A stretch of 64,000 bases of DNA, taken from the NCBI GenBank assembly GCA_023391695.1, contig JAEWAK010000027.1, positions 310,001 through 374,000 of the forward strand, given 5' to 3'. Each line of letters begins with the position of its first letter. The stretch's first letter is position 1. The notes beneath the pieces were generated by a model. It was not told the DNA's origin. It worked only from the letters and a program-made list of their open reading frames with translations, and did not search any database. The stretch comes from Bacillota bacterium. GTDB taxonomy: Bacteria > Bacillota > Clostridia > Lachnospirales > Lachnospiraceae. Position numbers and translations under genes: made by a program. Positions 8,718-18,521 of the stretch are shown one piece after another.

Positions 8718-10284
8718 AATCCTTTGTTACCTGATCCATATGTAACTGATCTATGCTGTCAAGTTTCATACCTTTTCCCTTATATCCTTTCAAGGTAACC
8801 TGTGTCATTTCTAATTCTACTATATTTGCCGCAAAAATACCACTATTTGTTATATTTTCGATGCCATCCAGCATGTCCGGAGGGCCGGGAACGGGATGCT
8901 TAGCAAAATCCACGCTAATATTTTCCATGGTTATTTTGCCTATTTTTTTCTCAGGAAGTCCATAAATAAATGCTGCGGCAACATGACAGTTCCTGCAGGT
9001 CATATTCCGAAAGGTAAGCTCATTTATACAGGGAGTTCTCTCGTCTACGGGCAGTACTTCCTTAGAACCCACATATTCGCTGTGTCCGTCCGGATCACAA
9101 TTATAGAAGGAGTTTATTGAAATTGGTGTCATAACCTGCTCCATTATGATATGATCAAGGAGTATATCATCAATTACACCTTCCTTTCCTCTCCCCCTTC
9201 TCAGTTTTAACCGAAAGCCCCGGTCGGTATGGGAAAACAGACAGTCCTTTACCGTAACCTTCTTTACCCCGCCGGCCATCTCACTTCCGATAGTTACGGA
9301 ACCATGCCCGTGCCTCATATAACACTGGCGGATCCGGATATTCTCCGAAGCTGTCTTATATTTTGATCCCATATATATTTTCCCTGATTTAATTGCGATA
9401 CAGTCATCCCCCAGGGAAAAATATACCCCGGTTATATCAACATTTTTACAGGATTCCGGATTGATTCCATCCGTATTGGGTGAATCCTTAAGATTTCGAA
9501 TCGCCAGATCCATAAACTTTAACCCGGCAGAAAAATAGGGGTGGATGCACCAGCTGGGGCTGTTTTGTATGGTAATCCCCTGTATGGTTATATTTTCACA
9601 ACGGTTTAAGAATATCATTCTGGGACGGTAAGCTTTCTTTTTTACTTTCGGCTCTTTCCACCAGTTCGTAAAATCGGCATTCCCGTCCAGGATCCCCTGG
9701 CCGCAAATGGTTACTTCCTTTACCTGTATACCGGTGATAACGGCAGAAAACATATCCAGGGGATTTCCTTCCCAGGTGCCCAGGTTATATTCCTCCGTTT
9801 CATCGTAACTTTCAATTAACCCCGGAAGCACGGGAAGCTTATTCCTGTCCGTAATGGCAGAAAGAACAGCCTCTTTTGCAAGCTCCAGGGTTAAATTGCT
9901 CTTTAAAAATAAGCTGGTAACCCTATAGGTCCCCTTTGGAATCAGTACCCTGCCATTAACCGGACAGGCACAGATGGCACTCTGTATAAATACGGTATCA
10001 TTCTGAAAGCCATCCCCTCTGGCACCGAAATCTTTCACATTCAGGGTTACAAATTCTTTTTTTGTCATAAACCGGACCGTTTCCGAGGATACGCCTGTAC
10101 CTTTCAGATACAGGCTGTAAGAGGTATCCGGATGAAGATTATCAACGGACTGTACAGCCTTTTTGCTGTTCATGATAAATTCACCGTTTAAATAGATTCC
10201 ATATTCCCCGGTTTCATAAATTCCTTCATTCAGTACCTCAAAAACGATCTGCCTGGCTGTTCTTAAGATGATATTAAACTTCAT
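8695..10284 (-). CDS. GH28-family polygalacturonase-like glycoside hydrolase
   Basis: GH28 enzymes hydrolyse galacturonosyl linkages in pectin by inversion. The 529-residue protein has an N-terminal beta domain of about 80 residues (fibronectin-III-like), then LNVKDFGARGDG, which opens the parallel beta-helix. Catalytic signatures follow in order: SPNTDGINP, LGDDCIAIKSG, HGHGSVTIGSE and RGFRLKLRRGRG. There is no signal peptide, so it should act in the cytosol on imported oligosaccharides, like other ABC-linked exo-acting members. It starts at an ATG preceded by GAAGGAGG and lies 16 bp after the permease gene. The last codons (DLTYQDRG) are read from the end of a dispersed repeat. Confidence 0.92.
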   Translation of the reverse strand: MKFNIILRTARQIVFEVLNEGIYETGEYGIYLNGEFIMNSKKAVQSVDNLHPDTSYSLYLKGTGVSSETVRFMTKKEFVTLNVKDFGARGDGFQNDTVFIQSAICACPVNGRVLIPKGTYRVTSLFLKSNLTLELAKEAVLSAITDRNKLPVLPGLIESYDETEEYNLGTWEGNPLDMFSAVITGIQVKEVTICGQGILDGNADFTNWWKEPKVKKKAYRPRMIFLNRCENITIQGITIQNSPSWCIHPYFSAGLKFMDLAIRNLKDSPNTDGINPESCKNVDITGVYFSLGDDCIAIKSGKIYMGSKYKTASENIRIRQCYMRHGHGSVTIGSEMAGGVKKVTVKDCLFSHTDRGFRLKLRRGRGKEGVIDDILLDHIIMEQVMTPISINSFYNCDPDGHSEYVGSKEVLPVDERTPCINELTFRNMTCRNCHVAAAFIYGLPEKKIGKITMENISVDFAKHPVPGPPDMLDGIENITNSGIFAANIVELEMTQVTLKGYKGKGMKLDSIDQLHMDQVTKDLTYQDRG

Positions 10285-10300
10285 GGCTGACCTCCTTCTG

Positions 10301-11158
10301 CTATCCTTTCACACTGCCGGCCGTAACACCTTCCACAAATTGTTTCTGAGCGGCAAAAAATACGATAAGGGACGGAATAATGGTTATGATGGACATGGCA
10401 AGGACCTTGTTCCATTCAAAGCCCACTTCCGCATCCATGGATAAGCGCAGCCCCAGGGAGGCAGGATATTTTGCAACTGTTTTGACATAGATAAGGGGCC
10501 CCATAAAGTCATTGGAAGACCACATAAACTGGAACAGTGCTGCCGATACAATGGCAGGTTTTAACACTGGGCAAATGACATACCACAGAGTCTTTAAGGA
10601 ATTGCAGCCGTCAATCTTGGCCGCTTCCTCCAGTTCTCTTGGAATTCCCCGCAAAAACTGAACCAGCATAAATACAAAATAGGTATCACAGGCAAAAAAA
10701 GCGGGTATAACCAGCGGAAAATAAGATAATACCGGTTTCAGCCATCCCATATCCCGGAACAGCAGGTATTGGGGAATGTTTAAAACAACCTGGGGTAAAA
10801 ATAAGGTCGATAATAAAACGGCATAAAATACCTTTTTCCCTTTAAATTGGAACCTCGCAAACCCATAAGCCGTAATTGTTGCGGAAATAACCGTTCCAAG
10901 AACTTTAGGCAGGACTATTTTATAGGTATTGATTAAATAGGTCAAAAAAGTATATTCCGTGGAATGCCAGCCGTCAATATAGGCTTTTAGCGAAAATCTC
11001 TTTGGTATTATGCCGATCGAAGAAAATATTTCATTATTATCCGCTTTAAAAGAAGCTCCAAACATCCACAGCATCGGATAAATCATAATTAATCCTACGG
11101 CCAAAAGTATAAAATAACGAATGGACGTGTTCATGATATAACGTTGTTTTCTGGTCAT
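10301..11158 (-). CDS. Carbohydrate ABC transporter permease (MalG-like)
   Basis: This inner-membrane permease has about six membrane segments and the conserved EAA loop (ELEEAAKIDGCNSLKTLWYVI), which contacts the transport ATPase. I choose the ATG at 11158 (MTRKQRY) over an in-frame codon seven residues upstream, because GGGAGG lies seven bases before it. That gives 285 residues. It follows the partner permease after four bases and precedes GH28. No ATPase is encoded nearby, so it probably uses a shared MsmX-type ATPase, as is common for this importer class in Firmicutes. Confidence 0.93.
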   Translation of the reverse strand: MTRKQRYIMNTSIRYFILLAVGLIMIYPMLWMFGASFKADNNEIFSSIGIIPKRFSLKAYIDGWHSTEYTFLTYLINTYKIVLPKVLGTVISATITAYGFARFQFKGKKVFYAVLLSTLFLPQVVLNIPQYLLFRDMGWLKPVLSYFPLVIPAFFACDTYFVFMLVQFLRGIPRELEEAAKIDGCNSLKTLWYVICPVLKPAIVSAALFQFMWSSNDFMGPLIYVKTVAKYPASLGLRLSMDAEVGFEWNKVLAMSIITIIPSLIVFFAAQKQFVEGVTAGSVKG

Positions 11159-11162
11159 CTTC

Positions 11163-12146
11163 CTACCTCCCGTCCTCATCCGAATAATATACCCAGTACT
11201 TCTGGCTCATAAAGGATATTATGGTCAGTGTCATGACAATGAGGAACAAAAGCCACGATATGGCACTGGCAAAGCCCATCTGATAGGTTTTAAAAGCATT
11301 CTGGTAAACCAGTAAGGATATTAATGTAGTTGAACCTAAAGGTCCTCCGTTGGTAATAATGTAAGGACCGTTAAATTCCTGGAAAGCCTGGCATAACTGG
11401 GTTACCAGGTTATAGAATATAACCGGCGTGATAAGGGGTACGGTCACCCGCAGAAACTGCCTGGCTTTCCCTGCCCCGTCAATGGACGCAGCTTCATAAA
11501 GGTCGGTGGGTACACTTTTTAAGGCCGCTAAAAAGATAACCATGGGAGATCCGAACTGCCATACCCGAAGCAGACTCACGACAAGCAGGGAATAATTTGA
11601 ATCTCCCAGCCAGTTCGGGCCGGTAATCCGGAAAATTCCCAGTATCTGGTTGATTAAGCCGTTTGTCTGAAACAAAAATTTCCACAATACGGCAATTGCA
11701 ACGGAACCGCCCAGAATGGAAGGTATATAATACATGGTTCGAAACAGGTTAACTCCCCTGATTTTAAAATTTAATATGTATGCGATAAATAGTGCAAAGG
11801 CCAGCTTAAGGGGAACGGTCATGAAAGCATACTGAAAAGTTACCTGAAACGCTTTTCTTAATTTGGCCGTCTGAAATATGGTTTTATAATTATCCATACC
11901 GATAATGGAAATAACATCTTTAAATAAATCATAATCCGTAAAACTGTAATACAGGGAAGCGGCGAATGGATATAATTTAAATACCAAAAAACCGATAAGC
12001 CAGGGCAGGATATAAAAAAATCCCGTATTATTTTTCAAAACATAGCCAAATCCCCTTTTTTTGAGAACCGCATCCGATATATTACTGTTCTTATTGACAT
12101 AAGATTTATTCCGCAGACGGTTTACAGCGGTATTATTTTTACTCAT
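11163..12146 (-). CDS. Carbohydrate ABC transporter permease (MalF/LplB-like)
   Basis: This 327-residue partner of the MalG-like permease has an N-terminal cytosolic tail of about 40 residues. Six or so transmembrane helices and the EAA loop (DLYEAASIDGAGKARQFLRV) follow. Phrases such as NTGFFYILPWLIGFLVFKLY at the first helix are typical of oligosaccharide permeases of the LplB/YteP type. The start has GGAGG nine bases upstream, and the ATG directly abuts the GH105 stop codon. It should form the membrane channel with the gene at 10301 and receive substrate from the lipoprotein at 13443. Confidence 0.93.
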   Translation of the reverse strand: MSKNNTAVNRLRNKSYVNKNSNISDAVLKKRGFGYVLKNNTGFFYILPWLIGFLVFKLYPFAASLYYSFTDYDLFKDVISIIGMDNYKTIFQTAKLRKAFQVTFQYAFMTVPLKLAFALFIAYILNFKIRGVNLFRTMYYIPSILGGSVAIAVLWKFLFQTNGLINQILGIFRITGPNWLGDSNYSLLVVSLLRVWQFGSPMVIFLAALKSVPTDLYEAASIDGAGKARQFLRVTVPLITPVIFYNLVTQLCQAFQEFNGPYIITNGGPLGSTTLISLLVYQNAFKTYQMGFASAISWLLFLIVMTLTIISFMSQKYWVYYSDEDGR

Positions 12147-13292
12147 TCACCCATTCCTCCATTCCTGTTTCGGGTACTCTTCTTCCCTGCGGAGCAAAAG
12201 CATCTGGGCATACGCCATAAAAAGCGCCCCCGCTCCTTTCTGGTCATCACATACTACCGGCTCGGAGAGATAATAAGAAAGACTTCCGTCCCTGGTATCG
12301 CCAGGTCCTAATCCCGCCACCGAACAGATATCTTTTAATTTTAATCTTCCATCTTCTTCAATCAGTTTGTTTTCCAGGAGGGACTTAATGATTCCCTCAC
12401 CGATATCCTGATATTTTTCCTTATTCAGCGCTCCCAGGCTGCAGCCTTTTAATATACCATAAGCGATCATTGCGGAACCTGAAGTTTCCAAATAGTTATC
12501 TTTAATTTCGGCCCTGTCAATAATCTGATAGAACAGTTTACTTTCCCTGTCCTGGTATAATAATATTCCTTTGATACATTCCTTAAATAGCATTTCCAAA
12601 GTCTTATAATGTTCAAAAAGTTCTTTTGATATTTTATCCATGGTATCGGCCAAGGCCATGATATACCACCCCATTGCCCTCAGCCAGAAATTTGATGAAA
12701 CCCCGGTCTTTTTATCTGCCCAGGGCTGGATTCCGGCTTCGTCATATCCATGGTAATACAGTTTTTTATCTTCATTATACAAATACTTCCGGACATTTAT
12801 AAACTGGCTGATAATATCGTTATAGTTTTTCTTTTGGTTAAATTTTGTTTCATATTCCATATAAAAGGGCTGGGCCATATATAAACCATCCAGCCAGACC
12901 TGATTTGGATAAATATTTTTATGCCAGAAATTATTACTATTTGTTCTTGGCTGGCTTCTTAACTGGTCCATCAGAACTTCGATTGCCGCCCTGTATTTTT
13001 CTACTTTTGTTTCTTCGTATAAGAAAAACAGGACTTTCCCGGTATTAATGCCGTCAATGTTATAATGTTCTTTATTATAGTAATTGATACTCCCATCTTC
13101 ATTAATAAATCGATCCATATAATGTACTATGAAATTTTTGTAATATTCATCCCCTGTTACCCGATACAATAAAACGGTCCCCATAAGGACACAGCCGTCC
13201 TCGTAATTCCAGTGATCTTTTGCATTTTGGTAATCCGTTAAATAAGAAGTAACGTATTGTTCCATCTTCATATTCTCACCATGCCTTTCCAT
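12147..13292 (-). CDS. GH105-family unsaturated rhamnogalacturonyl/glucuronyl hydrolase
   Basis: GH105 enzymes remove the 4,5-unsaturated uronic acid left at the non-reducing end by pectate or rhamnogalacturonan lyases. The 381-residue protein shows the (alpha/alpha)6 barrel pattern, with PNQVWLDGLYMAQPF (the aspartate is the expected general acid), FWLRAMGWYIMALAD and ETSGSAMIAYGI. It has no signal peptide, so it is cytosolic. In-frame starts exist at 13292, 13271 and 13265. None has ideal spacing, so the first residues are uncertain. It follows the binding-protein gene after 150 bp containing a hairpin. Its presence implies the imported substrate is a lyase product. Confidence 0.9.
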   Translation of the reverse strand: MERHGENMKMEQYVTSYLTDYQNAKDHWNYEDGCVLMGTVLLYRVTGDEYYKNFIVHYMDRFINEDGSINYYNKEHYNIDGINTGKVLFFLYEETKVEKYRAAIEVLMDQLRSQPRTNSNNFWHKNIYPNQVWLDGLYMAQPFYMEYETKFNQKKNYNDIISQFINVRKYLYNEDKKLYYHGYDEAGIQPWADKKTGVSSNFWLRAMGWYIMALADTMDKISKELFEHYKTLEMLFKECIKGILLYQDRESKLFYQIIDRAEIKDNYLETSGSAMIAYGILKGCSLGALNKEKYQDIGEGIIKSLLENKLIEEDGRLKLKDICSVAGLGPGDTRDGSLSYYLSEPVVCDDQKGAGALFMAYAQMLLLRREEEYPKQEWRNG

Positions 13293-13327
13293 TACCTCCC
13301 ATTCCTGTTTTTACCCTATTTAACTCA

Positions 13328-13359
13328 AAGCCGTCAGAGTGCTGGCACCCTAACGGCTT
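13328..13359 (-). terminator. Intra-operon stem-loop after the binding-protein gene
   Basis: AAGCCGTCAGAGTGC pairs with GCACCCTAACGGCTT, 15 bp with G-U pairs and a TGG loop, and there is no U-tract. Its position between the binding-protein gene and the rest of the operon suggests partial termination or mRNA stabilisation, which would give excess binding protein. Confidence 0.6.
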
Positions 13360-13442
13360 GACGGGTATGTATTTTCTTATTCTTTGCTGTATCGTTACAA
13401 TTGAGCCTTACGGCTAAGTGTAACCGATGTATCTTATATTAT

Positions 13443-14870
13443 TTAATTTGCCGCATTGACTTCATTGACGCTGTCAATTAAATAACTGGCTGCTGTTGCC
13501 GTATCCGTTTGGTCATAACTTAAGTTCTGGAATATCTCATAGTAATATCCCGTACTGTCCTTTAGTGCGGAGTGTTCAAAATTCGGATCGATATCATAAC
13601 CCTTAAATCCCATTACCAATTTATTGGCATCATAGGTTAAACCACTTAATAAACCTTCCGATACCAATGTAGCTTCCGCAGCACTGTTTGAAACCGTACC
13701 TCTTTCCATTCCCATAATCTTAACCCCTTCCGGATCAGAAGTTAAAAATTCAAGAAGTAAAGCAGCTTCAGCCGGGTGTTTGGAATTGGCACTGATAGCA
13801 AAGCCCATGGATATCTTGGTAAAACCGCTCTTATTCGTTCCTAAGTCCGTAGGAAACTGGCCAATCACAAAACTCTGGCCTTCCGACAATGCCGACTGGA
13901 ACTTGGAAGCGCTGCTGTCCCATTCGTAAATGCCCGCATAATAACCGTCCATCCACTTCGGGTTCTTATCCAGGGATTCCGCTCCGTCTCCGGCGATGGT
14001 TGCAAGAGTCGGTGTAACATGTTTGTCTTCCAGCATATTGATCCAATCCAGGCCTGCCTTTACTTCTTCCACAGTATAATTTACCTTTTTGTCGGTAACC
14101 CACTCTTTGCCATAGGTCTGGTGGAGATAATACATTAGCAACAGGATCCGGTCATATTCCCCAAGAGCAATCGGATAATAATCCTCTCCCAGTTTCGTTT
14201 TAAAAGTTTCACCGGCATTGATGATATCTTCAAAGGATGCGGGAATCGGGATTCCTGCCTTTTTAAAGGTTTCTTCGTTCCAGTAAAATACCCTTCCCGT
14301 AGTTCCGAGGGGAACGCCCTGAAGTGAGCCGTTTGCCGTCATCAGTTCAAGCAGGTCGTCCGGATAATTCGTTACCGTAATAATGTTGGACAATTTATTC
14401 AGGTCATAAAACTTATCACCCTTAGGTGAAAATTGGGATATCCAGTTCCAGTTAATCTGCAGTAAATCCGCCTCTGTTTTTCCTGCCAGCTGGGTAGCAA
14501 TGTTCTCCTGCCATCCGGTCCAGGCACCATATTCAGGCTTAACGGTAATATTCGGATACTTAGCCGAAAAAGCGTCCAGCGCCTTTATTGTAGCCTCATG
14601 TCTGCTATCTCCTCCCCACCAGGAAAATCTTAATTCAATGGGATCCGTTAAATTTGGTTCCAATGCAGATGAGGTATCCTCACTTTCCGCTGTCTCTGCA
14701 GGAGTCGTTGCTGCTTTGTCATCCGCTGTATTCTCATCGGCAGCAGCAGTTGGTTCTGCAGAAGTGGCTGCCTCCTGGTTCCTGCTTTTCCCACAGGCCC
14801 CAAGGGATATGACCATTATGAAAACTAACAGGAATGATAAAGATTTTTTTGTAAGCCTTTTCATATTCAT
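13443..14870 (-). CDS. Extracellular sugar-binding lipoprotein (ABC importer)
   Basis: This is the family 1 solute-binding protein of the importer. The 475-residue precursor starts with a lipoprotein signal (hydrophobic core SLSFLLVFIMVI, lipobox LGAC at about 23-26). An Ala/Glu/Thr-rich linker to about residue 70 follows, then the binding domain (LRFSWWGGDSRH onward). The mature lipoprotein would sit on the outer face of the membrane and pass oligosaccharides to the permeases. GGGAG lies just before two in-frame ATGs (14870 and 14864), either of which could be used. It is first in the operon, with a consensus promoter at 15018-15046. Confidence 0.94.
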   Translation of the reverse strand: MNMKRLTKKSLSFLLVFIMVISLGACGKSRNQEAATSAEPTAAADENTADDKAATTPAETAESEDTSSALEPNLTDPIELRFSWWGGDSRHEATIKALDAFSAKYPNITVKPEYGAWTGWQENIATQLAGKTEADLLQINWNWISQFSPKGDKFYDLNKLSNIITVTNYPDDLLELMTANGSLQGVPLGTTGRVFYWNEETFKKAGIPIPASFEDIINAGETFKTKLGEDYYPIALGEYDRILLLMYYLHQTYGKEWVTDKKVNYTVEEVKAGLDWINMLEDKHVTPTLATIAGDGAESLDKNPKWMDGYYAGIYEWDSSASKFQSALSEGQSFVIGQFPTDLGTNKSGFTKISMGFAISANSKHPAEAALLLEFLTSDPEGVKIMGMERGTVSNSAAEATLVSEGLLSGLTYDANKLVMGFKGYDIDPNFEHSALKDSTGYYYEIFQNLSYDQTDTATAASYLIDSVNEVNAAN

Positions 14871-15017
14871 TTCTCCCTTTCTTTTAATTCGTTACTTTGC
14901 TCTGCTGGTCTGCAAAGGACAATATAGATGAATAACAGCATTTATCCACATTGTCGTTTTGCATTGAATTTTCCCCATGTTTTTTAGCAAATATGTAACT
15001 TTGATTATTACAAGCAC

Positions 15018-15046
15018 AGTATATCATTGCTATAAAACCATGTCAA
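15018..15046 (-). promoter_or_regulatory. Promoter of the pectin-oligosaccharide operon
   Basis: On the minus strand TTGACA (15041-15046), a 17-base spacer and TATACT (15018-15023) give a near-perfect promoter about 150 bp before the lipoprotein gene. Confidence 0.75.
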
Positions 15047-15111
15047 TTCGCCAATATTAACATATTTCACCGCATTAATTGTGCATTATGTATATTTTTG
15101 CAATGCCATTA

Positions 15112-15125
15112 TTCAAACGTTTGCA
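15112..15125. promoter_or_regulatory. LacI-type operator upstream of the oligosaccharide operon
   Basis: TTCAAACGTTTGCA contains the palindrome CAAACGTTTG with a central CG, typical of LacI/GalR-family operators. It lies about 70 bp upstream of the -35 box and is a candidate site for the regulator at 6625-7623. Confidence 0.55.
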
Positions 15126-15197
15126 TTTTATGGCCAGAATGATTTATTTGTATTATTTTTTTAGTTATTTTATTAACAATATACCGGCATGTAAATA

Positions 15198-15237
15198 AAC
15201 CGGCTTATTATGTAAGCACTTACATAATAAGCCGGTT
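15198..15237. promoter_or_regulatory. Long palindrome containing a TGTAAGCACTTACA operator
   Basis: A perfect 19-bp inverted repeat (arms starting AACCGGCTTATTA) is centred on TGTAAGCACTTACA at 15211-15224. The core 14-mer is identical to 18863-18876, upstream of the uronate LacI gene. It may link the uronate regulator to the oligosaccharide operon, or act as a hairpin in RNA. Confidence 0.6.
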
Positions 15238-15287
15238 CCTGTCGGCCGAACTTATTATACAAAGGACGCAATCCCCAATTGTGACCA

Positions 15288-15329
15288 GGGTGTCAAAACC
15301 CATACACTATATTGGGATTTTGACACCCC
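15288..15329. repeat. Inverted repeat between uxaA and the oligosaccharide operon
   Basis: GGGTGTCAAAACCCA pairs with TGGGATTTTGACACCC around an AT-rich loop, with one mismatch. No U-tract follows on either strand. The role is unknown. Confidence 0.5.
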
Positions 15330-15339
15330 ATCCTATTGT

Positions 15340-15386
15340 AAAAAAAACAGATGTATAACCATATTACGGTAATATACATCTGTTTC
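15340..15386 (-). terminator. Terminator of the uxaB-uxaA transcript
   Basis: On the minus strand AAACAGATGTATA pairs with TATACATCTGTTT and is followed by a run of eight Ts, just after the uxaA stop codon. Confidence 0.8.
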
Positions 15387-15411
15387 CTTTTTCGGCACCG
15401 ATTATAAAAGT

Positions 15412-16893
15412 CTATAGTGTAACACCTTTTTTAAAAATAGCCATATCGTGGTAACCCTCTTCTTCTGCTTTTACTTTTTTACCGGATGCCACTTCCAATA
15501 CATATTGGAACAACTGGTTTGTTAAATCGTCCATTGGGACATCTTCCAGCAGCCGGCCGGCATTAAAATCGATCCAGTTGGCTTTTTTCTGTGATAAAAG
15601 GGTATTGCTGGCTATCTTGACAGTGGGTACAGGGGAAGCAAAAGGCGTCCCTCTTCCGGTAGTAAATAATATGATATGGGCACCTGCCGCAGCTAATGCC
15701 GTTGCGGCAACCAGGTCATTGCCCGGACCGCTGAGGAGATTCAAACCTTTTGTTTTAATCGTGTCCCCATAACCAAGCACATCCGAAACCGGTGCACTGC
15801 CGGATTTTTGGGTACATCCCAGAGATTTATCCTCCAGGGTGGAGATACCTCCCTTTTTATTCCCGGGAGAAGGATTTTCATAGATTGTCTGGTTATGGTC
15901 CGTAAAATATTTTTTAAAATCGTTTATCATGGCAACGGTTTTTAAAAACAGTTCTTCATTCTTACAGCGGTTCATCAGCAGGGTTTCTGCCCCAAACATT
16001 TCGGGTACCTCCGTTAAAACTGTTGTTCCGCCTTTTGAGATCAGAAGATCCGAAAAACTACCCACAAGAGGGTTTGCAGTAATACCGGACAGTCCGTCGG
16101 AGCCGCCGCATTTCATTCCGATAATCAGTTCTCCCGCATCGATCTCTTCCCGCTTAAAATTGCCGGCATAACGGATTAATTCCTCTAACAATGCCAGCCC
16201 TTCTTCCATTTCATCCTCCACATCCTGACATTGCAGGAATTTCACACGCTGCTCATCATAAGTGCCGATATGGGGTTTCAGCTCTGCTATGCTGCTGTTC
16301 TCACAGCCCAGTCCTAAAACCAGCACGCCTCCCGCATTGGGATGTTTCACAAGGTCAGCCAGAATCTGCCTTGTATTTTCCTGATCATCCCCCATCTGGG
16401 AACAGCCGTAAGGATGGGGAAATGCAACCACCTCTTCCACACTTCCGTTTATTAAGGAAGCTGCCTGTTTTTCCAGGCTGGACGCAATGGAATTAACACA
16501 TCCGACCGTCGGTATAATCCATATCTCGTTCCGGATTCCGACCCTGCTGTCAGTTCTGCGGTAGCCTTTAAAGTAAGCCTTTTGGGTTACAGACATATCC
16601 TCATAGGAAGGCTGATAGGAATAGTCCAGTATGTCCCCCAGGGTCGTGACGATATTATGGGTATGTATCCAGGTTCCGGGGTCCATATCTTCTTTGGCAT
16701 AACCAATGGGGTAACCATATTTTATAATCTTTTCATTTTTATTTATCGTCTTTAAAGTAAATTTGTGTCCCGCCGGAACAGCCTGTGTTATTCTTATCTT
16801 TCCATTACCGGTTTCCACTTCCGTTCCGGCTTCCAGTTCCTTTAGTGCAACCGCCACATTATCCGCTTTATTGATTTTTATATATTCCTGCAT
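15412..16893 (-). CDS. uxaA: Altronate dehydratase UxaA
   Basis: UxaA dehydrates D-altronate to 2-keto-3-deoxygluconate, the third step of galacturonate breakdown in the cytosol. The 493-residue length is standard. The N-terminal SAF domain (residues about 1-95, with AVPAGHKFTLKTI and IHTHNI) precedes the catalytic domain. That carries the characteristic GVRNEIWIIPTVGCVNS, FPHPYGCSQMGDD and GMKCGGSDGLSGITANP motifs and the C-terminal GRGTPFASPVPTVKIASN. It follows uxaB after 107 bp on the same strand and is followed by a strong terminator. An AGGTAAAT site precedes the ATG. Confidence 0.96.
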   Translation of the reverse strand: MQEYIKINKADNVAVALKELEAGTEVETGNGKIRITQAVPAGHKFTLKTINKNEKIIKYGYPIGYAKEDMDPGTWIHTHNIVTTLGDILDYSYQPSYEDMSVTQKAYFKGYRRTDSRVGIRNEIWIIPTVGCVNSIASSLEKQAASLINGSVEEVVAFPHPYGCSQMGDDQENTRQILADLVKHPNAGGVLVLGLGCENSSIAELKPHIGTYDEQRVKFLQCQDVEDEMEEGLALLEELIRYAGNFKREEIDAGELIIGMKCGGSDGLSGITANPLVGSFSDLLISKGGTTVLTEVPEMFGAETLLMNRCKNEELFLKTVAMINDFKKYFTDHNQTIYENPSPGNKKGGISTLEDKSLGCTQKSGSAPVSDVLGYGDTIKTKGLNLLSGPGNDLVAATALAAAGAHIILFTTGRGTPFASPVPTVKIASNTLLSQKKANWIDFNAGRLLEDVPMDDLTNQLFQYVLEVASGKKVKAEEEGYHDMAIFKKGVTL

Positions 16894-17000
16894 ATTTACC
16901 TCTCATTCCGCCCCATGGCGCCAGAGCCTGGCTTAGCAGACTCTGATAAGTCAGACTCTTTCTTACGCTATGTTCCATACTTATCATTCTGCTTATTATT

Positions 17001-18473
17001 CTACATGGAATGGCTGTTTACCCTTCTCATGGCTTCCCGCATTCCCAGTTTATCAATGGTTTCTATATAAAAAGTTACCATATCTGCAAGACTTTTGTAT
17101 TTGGACATGTCTTCCCCAAAAAAGGCAGTATTGTTTAAATAAGCCAGGGTAAATTCTTTTGCAGGAAGTTTGGAATTCTTCCGGAAGAATTCCAGGACAG
17201 AATCATCGTCCATTATCTTATAACTGTCCTTGCCCCTGTGCCCGATCAATGCATGGTCGGCCGGTTCATCGCTTCTGTAAAAGCTCAGCAATGCAGCCAA
17301 TGAAAAGGTCAGGTGCAACGGCAGTTTGCCAAATTTATCAACGTATTCCTTAAAACTCGGCAAGCAGCGTGATTTCCATTTTGATACGGAATTTAAGGAT
17401 ATGGACAATAAGGAATGTTTAATGTAGGGATTCTCAAACCTTTCAATTACGGAATCAGCAAAAGAAAGCAATTCATCCTTCGGCAGGGTTAAGGTAGGTA
17501 TGATTTCATCAAATATGGTTCCCGTCATAAAATCCTTTACATCCTTATCTTGCATGGATTCCAGCACATAATCATTACCGGCCAGATAGGAGGCCAGCAC
17601 AAAAGAAGTATGGGCACCGTTTAAAATCCTTACCTTTCTTTCCCGGTATGGCTTCTGGTCATCCGTAAATATAACCGGAAGTCCGGCTTTATGAAGGGGT
17701 AATTCTCCCGAAATATCCTTATCACTTTCAATGACCCATAATCCAAAGAGTTCCCCGGTATCTAAAAGTGCGTCCTCATATCCTAATCCGCGGTATATTT
17801 CTTCTGCTTCTTCTTTCGGATAACCGGTTACGATACGGTCCACCAGGGTACTGCAGAAAATACATGCATCATTGATCCAGGTTAAGAAGTCTGCTTCCAG
17901 TTTCCACAGATCAGCAAAGCTTAATATACACTGCTTTAAGGTACCACCGTTATTTTCAATCAGTTCACAGGGGATCATTACCAGCCCTTTCGTTTTGTCA
18001 CCGTTAAAAAACCGGTACCTTTCATATAAGAATTTGGTTAACTTTCCGGGAAATGTCTTAGGCGGTGCTGCTTTAAAAGAATCGGTTTCATCAAAAACAA
18101 TACCGGCTTCCGTCGTGTTGGATATAATAAACCTTAAGGTCTCACATTCCGCATAGGCCGCATATTTATCATATTCTTCAATGGCAGCCACAGCATCCGC
18201 AACACTGGTAATCACCCGGTTTACCACCTTAGTTTCACCGTTTTCTTTTCCCCTTAAGGATAAGGTATACCGGCAGTCCTGCTTGTGGAATGCATCCAGA
18301 TTGCCGTAAGCTATGGGTTTTACAATGACAATATTTCCGTTAAATACACCTGCCTCATTGGCAACATCAATCATATAGTCTGCAAATGCCCTGAGAAAAT
18401 TGCCTTCCCCAAATTGAAGTACTTTGACTGGCCTGTCAGTACCTTCTTTCATTTTCTTATTTAATAGTTCCAT
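17001..18473 (-). CDS. uxaB: Tagaturonate reductase (altronate oxidoreductase) UxaB
   Basis: UxaB reduces D-tagaturonate to D-altronate with NADH, the second step of galacturonate breakdown. The 490-residue protein belongs to the polyol/mannitol dehydrogenase family: QFGEGNFLRAF (about 20-30) for the nucleotide site, FIISNTTEAGI, and the catalytic-domain stretch KVRILNGAHTSFVLASYLAG (about 281-300), whose lysine and histidine are the expected catalytic residues. GGAGG lies before the ATG. It is first in a uxaB-uxaA unit transcribed away from the LacI gene at 18893, with a near-consensus promoter and an operator overlapping the start site. Confidence 0.96.
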   Translation of the reverse strand: MELLNKKMKEGTDRPVKVLQFGEGNFLRAFADYMIDVANEAGVFNGNIVIVKPIAYGNLDAFHKQDCRYTLSLRGKENGETKVVNRVITSVADAVAAIEEYDKYAAYAECETLRFIISNTTEAGIVFDETDSFKAAPPKTFPGKLTKFLYERYRFFNGDKTKGLVMIPCELIENNGGTLKQCILSFADLWKLEADFLTWINDACIFCSTLVDRIVTGYPKEEAEEIYRGLGYEDALLDTGELFGLWVIESDKDISGELPLHKAGLPVIFTDDQKPYRERKVRILNGAHTSFVLASYLAGNDYVLESMQDKDVKDFMTGTIFDEIIPTLTLPKDELLSFADSVIERFENPYIKHSLLSISLNSVSKWKSRCLPSFKEYVDKFGKLPLHLTFSLAALLSFYRSDEPADHALIGHRGKDSYKIMDDDSVLEFFRKNSKLPAKEFTLAYLNNTAFFGEDMSKYKSLADMVTFYIETIDKLGMREAMRRVNSHSM

Positions 18474-18521
18474 TGCTGCCTCCTTAAATTTATTTATAAA
18501 ATATTATCTCACATTAGTACC